DNA of 64,000 nucleotides from Phoebastria nigripes (Eukaryota; Chordata; Aves; Procellariiformes; Diomedeidae), in assembly GCA_035582835.1 (NCBI GenBank), contig JAYKAV010000023.1:433926-497925 (forward strand), written 5' to 3'. This document shows, one piece after another, positions 14,227 to 26,722 of the stretch; position 1 is the stretch's first letter, and each line of letters begins with the position of its first letter. The position numbers and the translations under genes were made by a program. The notes beneath the pieces are model-generated. The model was not told the DNA's origin and searched no databases. It saw only the letters and a list, made by a program, of their open reading frames with translations.

Positions 14227-14238
14227 ATGACACATTAA
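14227..14238 (+). other. Upstream ORF, 3 codons plus stop
   Basis: ATG ACA CAT TAA lies 154 bp before the VWDE start codon. It matters only if transcription starts upstream of it. Confidence 0.35.
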
Positions 14239-14308
14239 GCCCTCTTCAAGAGAGTCGATTGAAAAGAACGAAAGAAAGAAAAAAAAATTGAAACAGGCAG
14301 GCAGGCTG

Positions 14309-14353
14309 ATGGCTTCTCCTGCAAAGTTTAGTACTTCAAAAGTTAACTTGTAA
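14309..14353 (+). other. Upstream ORF, 14 codons plus stop, in frame with VWDE
   Basis: An ATG at 14309 with G at +4 opens a 14-codon frame ending in TAA at 14351-14353. It is in the same frame as the main start 39 bp further on, and its stop separates the two. It could reduce initiation at the main ATG if it lies in the leader. The presence of the ORF is certain; its function is inferred. Confidence 0.45.
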
Positions 14354-14363
14354 GCAACTGCAG

Positions 14364-14375
14364 ATGCGTGGATAA
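14364..14375 (+). other. Upstream ORF, 3 codons plus stop
   Basis: ATG CGT GGA TAA ends 17 bp before the VWDE ATG. Its initiation context is weak (C at -3, C at +4), so scanning ribosomes probably often bypass it. Confidence 0.4.
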
Positions 14376-14392
14376 AACCTATCTTGGACAAT

Positions 14393-14489
14393 ATGCAGCA
14401 GCCCTTTCCTTTCCATCAGCATCTCCAACTTGTTGCCTACCTCTGTTGGATTCCCTTGTTGGCCATTAGCACTGAGGCAGCTCCATTAG
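14393..14489 (+). CDS. VWDE: VWDE coding exon 1: initiator Met and signal peptide
   Basis: This exon encodes the first 32 residues plus one base of codon 33. The ATG has A at -3, and an in-frame TAA at 14351-14353 lies upstream with no other in-frame ATG between, which fixes the start. The peptide has a short polar head (MQQPFPFHQH), then a hydrophobic core (LQLVAYLCWIPLLAI) and small residues around 26-30, the pattern of a secretory signal peptide. A GTAAGG donor follows at 14490, giving a phase 1 junction that joins in frame to exon 2 and completes codon 33 as GCT (Ala). The assignment rests on the signal peptide, the matching phase and the E-box-rich sequence upstream, because signal-peptide sequence is poorly conserved. 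A different or additional first exon inside the 38 kb that follows cannot be excluded. The transcription start is not visible; the coordinates cover only the coding part. Confidence 0.75.
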
Positions 14490-14761
14490 GTAAGGATTTT
14501 GTACTTTTTAATTATTTGATAGTCATTTGGGGGATAGAGGTCATGTGTATTTTAAACTGAGATGATCTTGTTTACATTTACTTTTGAATGTGGGTTAGAG
14601 TGACAGAGGGCTATTATTAGAAAGAGTCTCCAAAATAGAATGGAAGTAAGGTTAAAATAAACAACTTCTAAGGTAATGAAGAAGGTCACAGTGATAACCA
14701 AGCATGCTTACAGCACTCAATGTTTATTGTCCATTAGAGGACTTTCACTTTCCTTTTTTTT

Positions 14762-14787
14762 TTTCTTTTTTTTTTAAAAAAAAGAAA
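14762..14787. repeat. T-run/A-run near-palindrome
   Basis: A pyrimidine run TTTCTTTTTTTTTT is joined directly to AAAAAAAAGAAA, so the arms can pair. It lies about 275 bp into VWDE intron 1. It could be the scar of two oppositely oriented poly-A tails or simple slippage. Confidence 0.6.
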
Positions 14788-17700
14788 TTACAAAGCTGTG
14801 AAGATTCTTCCTACTAGAAAAAAATCAAGTGATTTAAAGAATATTCATAACATTTTCCCATAAATGGAATATATGAAATGAACCATAAAAGAAGGAAAAG
14901 CTTTAACATAAGAATCTATTCCTCAAAGGAAAGAAGTATATACACCATATATCAGAGCAACATTATAGATTAGTTAATTACACATATAATAATACACAGC
15001 TATACAGTCTCTGGCAATAAAAAGTTCATGAGTAATTTTTCTAGTACTGTACACATTAAATGTAAAGCTTGTTTCACTCTAGCATAGCGTTCGAAGAGGA
15101 CATAGATTTTACATATGTAACTTGCTTATACAGCTTTATTAATCTACTGCAGGAATACATTGAAAATCATGTTAGACATTATGCAACTAGTAAAAACAGA
15201 GTTAATAAAAAAACCTGAGAAAAGCGGTAGGGCCAGAGCGCAGTACTGTGAGTGATTATGGATACAGCTCTGGCAAACTCTGTGGAGGCACTCCCCCCTT
15301 AATGGAAATGCGTTGCAATATTTTACAAAATTTAATACCAGTAGAGTTTCAACTAGTCTTAAAAGTAATTGTCAGCAGCACTCATTAGCTCTATGAAGAT
15401 AAAATGATTTAAAGCACTCTTCATTTGAATATCAAAGGGTCATCCAGAAAGGTTTGCAGGACTAAACACAAGGCAAATGACCTTATCGCCTTTATCTTCA
15501 AACAATGCCTTTAATTTCTGAACCCTTTTGAAGGGTTGCCAGTTTTATGGAGTGTAGCAGCTACTTACCTGATAGAACAAGTTTTTCATCAAGGGGAAAT
15601 GACATTTTAACTCCTAGTAACTAGGTAANTGTATTTTCCACTGTATTTTTGTTACTGAAGGTAAGATGTATAGACATACTTATTAAACTGGGAACACAAA
15701 ACAAGAATTAAGAAATAGCTTGCTGTCTCTTAGGTGATGCGGAAGGATTCATAAGACTTGTTGGTTCTTTTTTTCATAGTGTGAACTTGAAGTAAATGAA
15801 ACTGCTCAAAAAAGTTTACATTCTGACAGATTGTGTTGTGACATTATAAGGATATTAACAGAGCCATATGCTGTTTACTTTTGTACTCTGAGTATAACAA
15901 ACCTACTAATCCCATAAGAATTTAGCTGTGAATAAGGAACGTCTGACCAAACAGCTTTTTGCAGATGTCTNGTTAAGAAAGGGAAGATGAAAAAGTCCTG
16001 TAAAGACCAAGGAAGAACTTTATCATCTTCTGCAGCCTTATTTTAGGGAACGAAGCTCCCAGTGATGGAGGATATTCTCATTATTTGGGGTTTTTACATC
16101 ATTTCCTGTAACTGAGAAACATGAAAGGCTTACCAATAGCGTCCGTAGCTGCTCTCTGGTAGAAGATTAAGTAAAGTGTCAGGGACGAAAGCAACTCAGT
16201 GAATCATAGATGTGGGAGGGCTGACACAACACAGAGCTTGTCAGACTTTTCTCAGATGAAATTCTGTAAATAAGTCGATCAAAAAAAAAGACAATAGATT
16301 TTTTATAGAGGGATTTTAGACACAAGTATTTATAGTTGCTTGTAACATCACCATTGAGATGGAATTTCTCCCCGTCCCCTCTGGAGCCTTTTCATAACGT
16401 ACAATTGAACAAGTTTTTAATTTGGATATGATCTTCCTGCAAAGGCGCCAGCCTTCCTCGAAGCTCACAAAATCCACTGGAACTTCACTGCAAGGTGTTA
16501 CATATATAGTAAAATCAGATACAATTAATTGTTTGCAAGTTCATTCCTGTGGATTTTCCTCAACTCTGAAACACATAAGAAAAAATTTGAGTGTATCCTG
16601 AGGTGAAGAAAAAGGAGAAGAGAGAGGACAGTGTCGGGGGAAAGCTAGGTGCCTACAGCCAGTGGGAAAAGACGGTGCATTCTCAAATGATCCAAATGGT
16701 CTAATTTGATTTAAGAAAGTAAATGAGAATAGTCTAGCATGGCAAAAATTATTCAGCGTGTCTTGCGGTTTTATAAACCCTGGCCTTGCTTTCACTAGAA
16801 GAATGAAATGAAAATCAGAGTATGTAATCTGCTTTGTGTACTACCCACAAGCAACCCATGATCTCACTTGTGAGCTTCTGCTGTAAAATCTGAGTGCCAT
16901 GGACTTTCCATGCTTTAAGCAAAAATCTACTGGAGCTGAGAAAACATTTTCCCATGAGTATTTCAAAAGGAATAATTCAGACTATTCAGGAGCTTTCCCA
17001 CTTGCTTCATGTACCTACNGCAGATGACAAACCCTCCCGTCCCTTGGTCAGACCTCAAACGTGCCACCCAGGTCCCCAGCAACCCCCTGGAGCTCCAGGG
17101 CTCCTGCCACCCTCTGGGTCCCCGAGCACAGGAGGGGTGCAAACACCCCCAGGTAAGCCCCAGGGTATCTGGCCTGGAAACAGCTTGCAGGGATCAAGTT
17201 CTCAGGCCATGAGTGGGTTTGGTCAGGGACATTCCTGTGACTTTAGAAATTAGACCGGGATTATTCTGGCTCCGTGTCTTCGCCCCGTGGAAAGCACAAC
17301 ANACATTTATAGCACTATGCAAACAAAAAATACCCTGTTGAGTGCTTTCCTACAGAAGTAAAACCAAGACTCCCTGGCCACGGCAAATAAGCAGTAACAA
17401 CTCCCCAAAGGGAGAGGAACAACCTTTACAGCATGTTTCTCTCCCAATATTGTTTTTAATTATCAAAAGCTGTTTACAGGTTAATATTTTATTTCCCTCT
17501 TCTTTTAAGTTTTTGTCAAGTAACTCCATTGGCCTCATTGTCTGGAATTAATCCAGTTTGTATTGTCTGAACTAAGAGTGAAACCTGATCTTACCTGATT
17601 ATGTGATGTCAAAGTGAAGCTAGTAGCAGGGGTTGTACAATGATTTCTGTTTGCTGATAACTTTTTCGTTCCTCTCCTTTTTATCTGAAAGACAACAGGG

Positions 17701-18302
17701 TTATCCTAACTGCAGGAATAGTTCTTTCATAAGGAAGGCAAAATCAGGTGTCTCTTACAGTCTGGGGGTGAGGGAACCTCTTTCACCTTATAATGAATGT
17801 GTTTGTGAATCTCCTGAGCAGCATCAATATATCACTACTGGATTTTAGGACTTTGAAATTTGGTAGGGAAATAATTTTTAGCTCATGCATTTGCCTTCCA
17901 ATCTTCTGATGAAAATTAATAGTTGTTTTCAAAGCTATACAGGCTTACAAAATATGTTTGGTGTGAGGGCTGCATCTCTCAAGGATTTGCCTATTTCCCA
18001 TTGACCTGCCAAATATATATGCTGTTTAAACTCCTTAACAGCTATTTATTACTCTATGCTGTACTAAAATTGAGGATCATTTTATTAGACACTGTTCATA
18101 ACAGTATAGGACATTCATGGCCAAAATGTTTGCTTTAACGGTTCAGTTCCTCAAAGTTATTTTGTCTCCAAATGACAAATCTGAAGAAGTATTGTATACA
18201 TCTGACTTCCTTTGCAATCGATAGGAGCTGCAAGCAGTCAAGACAAATCAGTGTTTGTTCCTAAATTGACAAGACAAATTGCTGTGGAGAGGAAGCATCA
18301 TC

Positions 18303-18432
18303 ATTCTGGTTTACAGATGGGATGGAGACGTGAAGTGGCTCAAGGTCATGAAGAAAATCCTTTGGTGGAGCTGAGATCTGTACCGAAGCCTCATGAGTCA
18401 CAACTCAGCCCTGTTAACTGCAGCACAACTCA
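18303..18432 (-). mobile_element. MIR SINE, antisense
   Basis: The segment follows the reverse complement of MIR: GGTTTACAGATGGGATGGAG, then GAAGTGGCTCAAGGTCATGA (core), then GTGGAGCTGAGATCTGTACC and TCATGAGTCACAACTCAGCC toward the tRNA-derived head. It is diverged, as expected for an element that predates birds. It lies in VWDE intron 1, about 3.8 kb after exon 1. Ends are approximate. Confidence 0.75.
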
Positions 18433-19474
18433 TAACTGAAAGCCAATATAGTAAATAGGAGTGTAATAAAAATGCTAAACCTTTCTCCATCTTCCTTGTA
18501 AACTCTGAAGTCAAATGGCTACACACACAAACTCAAGGGGACACAAAGTATTGTTGGTGGGTTTTAGACTACTTAACACATTTTAGATGACCAATACCTG
18601 AAATTTCCCCCAAATCCCCTTTGATTTTAATCAGGAAAGGATCCATTCACTTCCAAAATGCTACATCTACGTTATCATACAAATATGGTTGAAGAAAAGA
18701 AGCAAAAGTCATTCCTGCACTAACTTCATTAGAGACAGAATTTCTTTTCTGTTTTTTCCTACTTCTTCCCAGACCACTTCTGTAGCCTAATAAAACATTT
18801 CTGGCTTTGGAAATGGCTCTTTCATTCCAATGTATTTCCTCCAATGTTTTTTTGTGACCTAGGCTTGCTGCTTCAAAATGCTGAGAATATTGTGAGAAAC
18901 GCCATTTTGTTTCTTTTTAACTGGGTTTGTGCTGTATCCCTTTGAACAGTTTGCTGGGAAATGTTCTCAAGGCAGCCAGATTACTGATTTGTCTGATTCT
19001 GTCTACCAGTTTGTTTCCTTGGATATTTGTGGGTTTGTTCTGAGTTTTTGGCTACTTTCTTCCTGGATGAAGCGTCTGTCTTGTCACTTCACAGGTGGAG
19101 GTTTAGTGTTGGACATAGCTGATGCCCAACTACTACAAAAATGGATATTGTCTTTAACGCTTGGTGGGCAGTGTACATTGCTTGTTTAATGATTTTTAAG
19201 TTTTCTTCCAAATGGTGTATTTTACCTTCAGTTATGACCTTTATTAATTTCATTGTGGCAGCTACACTATGTGTTTTGCCCTAAATAGAGGTTATTTATG
19301 GTGAAATCTGAAAGAAGTGGATTAGTTTGAAGAATATTTTTCATCTGACTTTGAAACATCAGTANAACCATGTGTTAGTGCATGCAATTGTTTGCACAGC
19401 TTTTCTGGAAAGAGTTTTGTGTGTTAAGCTCCTAAGAGATTTACTTAATGAATGTATGTACTCATTTGCTTCTT

Positions 19475-19522
19475 TCTGACACGTATTATTTTGATTATTC
19501 TGACGTCTATTACTTTGATTGC
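19475..19522. repeat. Imperfect ~24-bp tandem duplication
   Basis: Two adjacent blocks share TCTGAC…TATTA-TTTTGATT-type sequence (TCTGACACGTATTATTTTGA and TCTGACGTCTATTACTTTGA). It is diverged and therefore older than the 22-bp duplication 1 kb downstream. Confidence 0.5.
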
Positions 19523-20535
19523 TGTGTTCACACTGCATGGCATCCACGGGGAGCCGCAAGGGAATATTCTACATATTGAAAGGAAAAAAATTGATTGCCT
19601 AATATAGTTGAGGGATTGTAGTAGTCTGCTCTGTTCCTTTTGCTGTTTTTATATTAATTCATCGATTGGGAGCGAGTTTATCTTATTCCCCTATTTTGTT
19701 CACAAAACAGCTTCCACGAGCTGGATAGCAATTTATCTGCATACCACAATAATGTAATGCATCTCCCGTGGTAGCTGGAGCATTTTACAACTCAACTGTC
19801 CCTTGACAGCTTTGTGTGTTGACAGTTTCAGTAAATGGTCCCCCATGTAGTATCTTGCCAATGCCTCATCAGCTCAGTAGCTCTCGCACTTTCCATGAAC
19901 TGGCGGATACCCCAACTTTTCCTCCTCCTTATGCTAATAAGGAAAGGCATAACATTTCCCATCCCGGACTTGCAGTCTTACTTTCTCTTCACTTTTTAAA
20001 TGGCTGATCAAGTTGCATTTAACTTGTGTTCACTAACTCTCAGAAGGCAAAAGTCTATGGAAAAAATCTAGAAGATGACACAGAGATGAGAGGGTTCTTG
20101 GAAGTTCCTGAATTAATAGCTCTATAATGAGTTTAATGGTAAATGTGGAGAATGACTTGGGATCTGAACTAGACCATTCCTTTACAGAAAAGAGCCTGTA
20201 TTATGTCAGCTCCTGCTTGCTTCTCATCTCTGTTTAAAACTGTATTTTGCTGATGTTTGACTGTCATGCAAACTTTTCATGGAATTTTATCATCTCATTG
20301 ATTTTCTACAGACCTATATGAAGAGCAAAGGGAGGTAAAACTCAGTCACTAGTTTATTTAATAGCCAAGCTAACGTTTTTTTATTCATAACAATAATTAA
20401 AAATTTCTTTACAATTAGCATGATTAGACCTCACTGCATTAGTCAGATATGTTATTTGTTGATCTGGTCCAGCTACCAGAACAGGCAGATTCGCAAACAT
20501 CTTTCAGAGATTATTTTTAATAGTCGTCTTTGTCC

Positions 20536-20579
20536 CTTTCCTCCAATTATTTGCTTTCTTTCCTCCAATTATTTGCTTT
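20536..20579. repeat. Perfect 22-bp tandem duplication
   Basis: A 22-bp unit (beginning CTTTCCTCCAATTATTTG) is present twice, back to back, at 20536-20557 and 20558-20579 with no mismatch. The identity points to a recent duplication by slippage or end-joining. Confidence 0.9.
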
Positions 20580-23241
20580 ATAATCAACTACGGTATGCTA
20601 TAAAATTAGTTGACTGTGACTCAGCCTCCCTCAATAACAGAGCATAGATACTTTGACTCACTCAGGCTACCTTATCATCAGCTCTGTTCTTTTCTTAATG
20701 GGCTAGACAAAAAAATATGTAAAAATTCACAGAGCCATTTGCTCTGTTCTTTTATTAGATGTTAAGATTAGAGCTAGCAACAAAGACATAAACAGGGTGA
20801 AATCTAATTAATTCCTTGTTTCTCTTTTGCAAGAAATACAAGGAAAATGAAGAGGAGGCTATTTCCTACCCCAATGTACTTGCAACTCATTCTTCAAGTG
20901 CTAAAATATGTGGACATTTCATTTTCTGAATGTGTATAAAGCAGAATAAAAATAAAGGTAAAAGAAAGCTATCCTTCTCCCTTAGCTAGCTCATAACCAC
21001 CCCAGAAGTTGGTTTTTTCTCCAACAGAAAGTCTTGTAAGTGCCACTGGGACTCAGCCACCCACACTCCATAACATTCCTGAAGCATTTGGGCTCCTTTT
21101 CTCCTATAACATCCTTTAAAAGTCTCACTCATAATTGTTGAAAATAGGAATCCTCCATTTTCAAATAATTTTCAGTCCTTTGCCTTGTCTAGTTATTTCA
21201 ATTGATCCTGTAAAGGAAATCCCTAAAAAACCACTGTGAACAGTTGCACTGGGAAAGCTGGAGTAGCTTGTAGCATTCCTGGTCTGGAGCAAAGATGCAT
21301 TTTGTTCATCCTCCAGTCCCTGCGTGGAGGCACCTATGCAGGGACATGACCTGACCTGCCCAGTGGGTCAGCATCTGCTGAAACAGCAGCAGGTAGGACT
21401 TGCTTGTGCCTCCCAGCACAGCACCAGTACAAACCTGACCACCTCACAGGGGAAAAGGTTTGATATTTCCTTAAGATGACATAATCAAAGACTACGGCCG
21501 TGTGGAAGCGCTCGGGCTCGGATGTGGAGGGCTGAAGTTCGACTTAATCCCTGTCCCTAGCATGTGCTTGCGTGAGGGCATTAGGCTTAAAGATACTGAT
21601 GTACTTCAGGATAGCTGGATTCGAGTTGCCGACTATGATCCCAGCACAAGCTATACTTCTCCCAGGGGAATTTTACAACTGTTTTCTCCTGTTGACATGA
21701 TGCTGCCTTGCAATACAAATAGCTTTGACATAAATCATAAATCTACTACCCACCCCCATTCCTTCACTACTTCTTCCTTTTTCATGTTTTCCCAATAACT
21801 GATATTTTAGTCATGAAAATCACCCGCAGTTATTCCTGCTGCTTCATAATGTCTGTTATCCACTAACAATTCTTGTTCTGTTTGCTATTACCTATACTCC
21901 TTGCATGGGTGTGTAGACACTTCCTCTCATTAACACACTCCTGACAGTATTATTCATCTGCTGTTTCAAAACAACTTCATCTTCTGTCTTAGGTCTGAGC
22001 TTGCAGATTGCCTCCTGAGAATACCAAGCATCCTCATTAAGTGACAGCGGGACGCGAGGGGACCTGGCGAGCTATGCCTGGTCAGCCCCGCGCAGCTCCC
22101 GAGGACCCCGGCACAGAAGCACTCACAAGGTCAAAAAACTGTGCTGGAAGGAGCTTCTTTACCACTCAGAAAGGTTGGCGGCAGAGACATTAAATAGTAC
22201 TTGTATATACAATGATTAGCTGGAAAACAAGCTGTCTTCCAAAGTCTGGTTTTTGTGGTGGTATTGGATTTTTTTTTTTTTAAGACCCTTGAAGCAGACA
22301 ACTTTATTCTGGCTTCTTTTAATCAGGTTTGCTGAGAAATCCTTCCCTGGTAGTGAAGCACAGGCTTTCTGAAAGACCCTTTGGTGAGGTTCTCAGATTT
22401 AAAACCTTGCAGCTGGTCAGCACCTGGGGATAAGGTATGCCTTTGACAACCTTAAAATATATTAATACGTATGTTGCTTTCAATGCTGTTAAATTGAATA
22501 TAAACCTAAAATGTTGCAATCCTGTAAGAGGTAGCACAGATGGCCATGTGTACATAAGCATAGGAAACACCACTTTGGCCACCACAGTTATCACTGGTTC
22601 ATGTAATTATCACTAAAATTAGTGCTGCAGAAATGCTGCAAGAAAAATTATGATGGTCACAAAAATTACACCATACAAATGCACCCATTAAGCGGGATTT
22701 TTGCCTCTGAATTCCATCAGGGGCTCACCGCTGTTATAGCCCAACTCTGCACTGTGATTATCTGCATAACAGTTTATAGACTATACGACTTCCCAAAGAT
22801 AACCTATTTCAGGTTGAGTAACTGCTGTTGATCCACACAGAAAGGTTTTTTTTCTGTCTGATTGCTTTAACAATTGAAAACAATTAAAAATTTACTTTCC
22901 CACTGAGTCAAAACTGGGAAAAACCCAAAGTGCTAACTGATAGCCTGATATTTTGTTAATCACTTCTGGCAGGAAAGATGTTGTATTTTAGGATACAGGA
23001 GCTGAATCAATCTCTTCTGTCACAGACAAGTGCCCTCAGAACTGGTCTATCGATTATGCCAGAGAGAATATCTTTAGATCTCTTATTTGAACTGTTTCAC
23101 TTTCTATTAGTAATGAAATACATCTTGGAATAAGGGCTTCAGTGTCAGTCTCCCATGTGTTCATCTATTGTAAAGGTGTAAATAACTGCAATGGACAGCA
23201 GGTTCATTCATTCTATGGCGTAATGTATATTTGCTATTTAT

Positions 23242-23264
23242 AAAAAAATAAAAATAAAAATAAA
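23242..23264. repeat. (AAAAAT)n simple repeat
   Basis: An A7T start followed by A5T units in VWDE intron 1. Confidence 0.85.
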
Positions 23265-24779
23265 GCAATTCTAGTACAGAGTTAGACCGGTAGATAGACT
23301 GATCATTCTATTGACCAATGCATGTTTTCTGGTCAAAACCATCCGGCCAAGTGCGTGAGCCTTCAAATGCCTCCCTTCCTAAGACGAAACCTGTACCAAA
23401 AAAAAGTACAGGTCTTCTCAAAACTTGCACATTTCTATGAAAAGTTTCATTAACAGCATATAAAATAATCAACACTTAAAATTCCTGACCAGCTCTAACC
23501 CAAGCCTACATTTTTTAGAAGAATGAACAAGCTAAATAAAAGGGGCAGTAAATTTCAATATTAGTAATGATACTTGTTTGCGAGTCCCCAACAATGCAGA
23601 AAGAAGTGATTTACGTTCATTTGTGCTTATGAAGCAATGTTCTAACACACTGATTTTCAACCAATCTAATTTCAATTTTTTTAATCAAAGGTCCTTTTCT
23701 GCAAAAAGAAAGCCATGGAGTATCCTGTATCCCCTATTGTTTTATGCTTAAGAGAGGGCATAAGGTAATTGGATATTTTGCATAAAGAAAACAAGATAAA
23801 GTGAACTTAATTTATGCTTTACAAAAATCATAGTTTTACTGAATGCAAAGGAGTCCTTAATTTGGGAGGCTCTGATGAGGGCCCTGGAGCTGGGGGCAGC
23901 AGACAACTAAATGGGAATATATTTGAGTAAATTCTGTGTATGAAGGGCTGGGGGCTGTTGCGCTATTTGTTACATGAACTGAAATCTGACGTCTTAAGAG
24001 CCCTCATCGCTTAAATAATATTTCAGCCTATAAGATATGCCTGGGAACACCTGTTCTTTAATATCAGAGGGTTTGAGTAAGGGGCTGGTGAGGCGTTCCC
24101 CCCCATCCAGTGCAGGGAGCTGGGGGTGAGAAAGGCTGCACTGGGTCTTGCTCCATACCCATATCTGATAACTTCTTCAAGGCCACGAGATTATTCCTGC
24201 TCCTTCCAGCCACCTTCATTTCCTAAAGTGTTGTCTAGCACTAAAGTGCACTGTTAAGCTGCTGCCATGTTTTTCCATTCTGGTAGAAATTATTGTTCTC
24301 TATAGTTTGATTTTAAGAGTTCATTCTGGCATCCATTTGGGGAAAAGGCACTTATATAAAAGCAAAATCAATATAAGGGACAGTTATATTTCCTGAGCTT
24401 TTTCATTAGCAATAAAATATATATTCAAGAAGGGAGGGGGAAACAATGTCAGTTTTACCTAGACTGAAGGAGGACAAGACAAAGCATGGAAGAATATGCA
24501 TTTATGTGCACTGGCAGGAGTACGAACTATGCAGCTTTGGTGGGCCCAGGCAGATGTCTGCTCTCACTACATCCAAACACTCCTGCAAGACACTGGCCTC
24601 TCCTGTGACAGGCATCAAGCCACTGGAAAAATACAGAAATATATGTATTTTGGTAAATGAGGTGTTTCTTTACTTGTTCTCAGTTTTCATTAAAGCCAAA
24701 CTGACCGTTGGCTGAATATTCACAGGGAAACTTTGCCTTTGCTCAGCACTAAGAATGAATAGAAAAGCCATAAAAGAGT

Positions 24780-24830
24780 GCTGAGCCAAATTCTTCCTCA
24801 AATCCCCACTGAACTCCACCCATGCTATCT
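24780..24830. repeat. Ancient interspersed repeat, short fragment in reverse orientation
   Basis: GCTGAGCCAAATTCTTCCTC followed by CCCCACTGAACTCCACC looks like the opposite strand of the same repeat class (GGCCAAATTCTG…ACTCCA). It is too short for certainty. Confidence 0.3.
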
Positions 24831-26654
24831 TTGTTCTTTCCCTGCCAAGTGTACTAAAATATTCTTCTTTCTACCTCAGCAGGCTGTCCTTTCAAGCATC
24901 CTTGGATAAACCTCTCATCACCTCATGCAATATATTTTCTAAGATTTGCAAGCATAGAGCTGGAACAAATTCTGAAAAACTGTAATCTATATTTCTACAA
25001 TTATAAACTTAAAGATGTTGCAGTGAATTTTTACCAAAAACAAATCATTACTGCTTTGTTTAAACCCAGCTGAAAAATTAAAATTCATACTGCCATATTA
25101 GCGAGTATTCTAACACAGGTTACTAAACCATAAGAGAAAGCATCTTATTTTAGCTTGGAGTAAAATTTCAAATCACAGTATCTTTTCAGTATCAGCATGC
25201 AATTAAGTGAGCGAGAAATTGCACACAAGCATTTTTTTCTCTTTTTAACATGGGCCTTCTATAATGCCATTTTCATTAGTAGGAAATACCTGTTGTCTGT
25301 AGAAAAATAATTTGTCTTGGTTTTTGAAAACTAAATTATCCCCTATAAAAGATTAGCTGAAAACCACTGTATAAATTTATAAGCATTCCAGATTAAATAC
25401 AAAGTTTTGCTTCTTTCTGGTGACCCCTAGTGATCTATTTTGTAAGAGAGTTCAAGAGTGAACCCAAGAAGTTATTTATTTCTGAAACTCAGATAAGGCA
25501 TCTGGAAGATTTTATCAGTGTGATTTTGCCACTAACCCATAATTCAGGGAACTGGGAAATAAAGGCCCAGAAAACTTATCAGCGTGTGATTGTTCATTTG
25601 AAACCCAAGTGAATCGGCGAAGGAACATGCGAGCTGACGATAACAGACAGCACCAAATAGCAGAAGAGCATTTGTAGGACAGCCACTGCGTAAAATTGGT
25701 CTCTTGGGTTTAACATACCACTTACACTACGTGATTACCATCAAGAAGCTTTACATATATCTTCCCATGTTTTTCTTTTTGCCTCATACTCTCAGATTTG
25801 TTATTCACAGAAACTCCCATCCTGTTTTGGCTTCTCTTAGGGCTCTCAGTGAGGTAAGATAGTAAAGCAAACCAGAATTGGGCTGCAAAACTAGGGAAAA
25901 AGTAGCCATTAAGTGGAATTTCATTTTTATTATCACAGGTATCTGGCATACAGATCAAAACTTATTTCAAACCCATTTCATGAAGGTGCAGCAGAAAGAT
26001 GTCTTTCTCCCTGTTTGCACGACCATTATATTATATGACTGCGAGGCGTAGCTTGTTGAACATGTAATTTCATCATGAGAGAGTGCTCCTTGCTGTGCGC
26101 ACACTGCTGCATTATAGGAAAGGTTTGGATTAAAAAGAACAAGCCTCCAGCTAGCACTGCCCTGCTTCTGCAATTGTACACTATGTCTCGTACAAATAAG
26201 AGACATTTGTCCACCACATTCATTCCTCTTGAGTTCATGATTGTAAGATGAGCTATAGCAAGATGTTTTGGTGCCGTTGTGCCATCCATCGCTGTCCCAG
26301 GACTCTGCCTTCTTCCCACCCTGCCCAGAGCCCACCTTGTCCCAACATCTGCTATTTCCAGTCTCCAGCTCCTGCTCAGTCTTTTCCTGGGCAGCAGCTG
26401 GAGCTTGGACATTTTGTCTCCCCCAGCACCCTTCTTCCAGGAGGAAGGGGTAGGAAAGCATTTCTTGCTTCATCGCTAATTGTCGCAACAAGGTAGAACT
26501 TTACATTTTTAGCAGTCCTTTTGCACATCTCAGTATCCTGCTCAAACAATTGAGTTTTGGTTTGATACCAAATAAAATGGAAGAGTGTGTCTAATTTCTT
26601 ACACAGGGATCTCATGTTATGAACCCTGTAATACCGTGTTAAATTCAAGGCCGT

Positions 26655-26722
26655 TGGTCCTGTCTAACTCCATTGGTTTTCACTGGGAATAGACCAGTCA
26701 TACGGAGAGCAGAGTTTGGCTC
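26655..26722. repeat. Ancient interspersed repeat with palindromic core, copy 3
   Basis: GTCTAACTCCATTGGTTTTC, then ACTGGGAATAGACCAG and GGAGAGCAGAGTTTGGCTC, matches the same pattern (AACTCCATTG…CAATGGGAGTAGACCAG…AGAGCAGAATTTGGCCC). This is the clearest of the group within intron 1. Confidence 0.5.

Larger units (their letters stand above)
14040..14392 (+). promoter_or_regulatory. VWDE: Likely VWDE promoter-proximal region and 5' leader
   Basis: This is the sequence immediately upstream of the start codon. It is locally richer in CpG (GTGCGCGGGTG, GTTACCGGG, GTGCGCTCCG) than the AT-rich flanks. It carries three E-boxes within 33 bp, a (TG)8 tract at 14155-14170, and three short upstream ORFs. 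I see no convincing TATA box, so the transcription start cannot be placed; a non-coding upstream exon is also possible. Promoter status is inferred from position and composition only. Confidence 0.45.

Noticed and set aside
25967..26496. Overlapping open frames on both strands, up to 174 codons.
   Set aside because: All frames are open together because the segment is GC/CT-rich and poor in stops; no domain or conserved motif in any of them.
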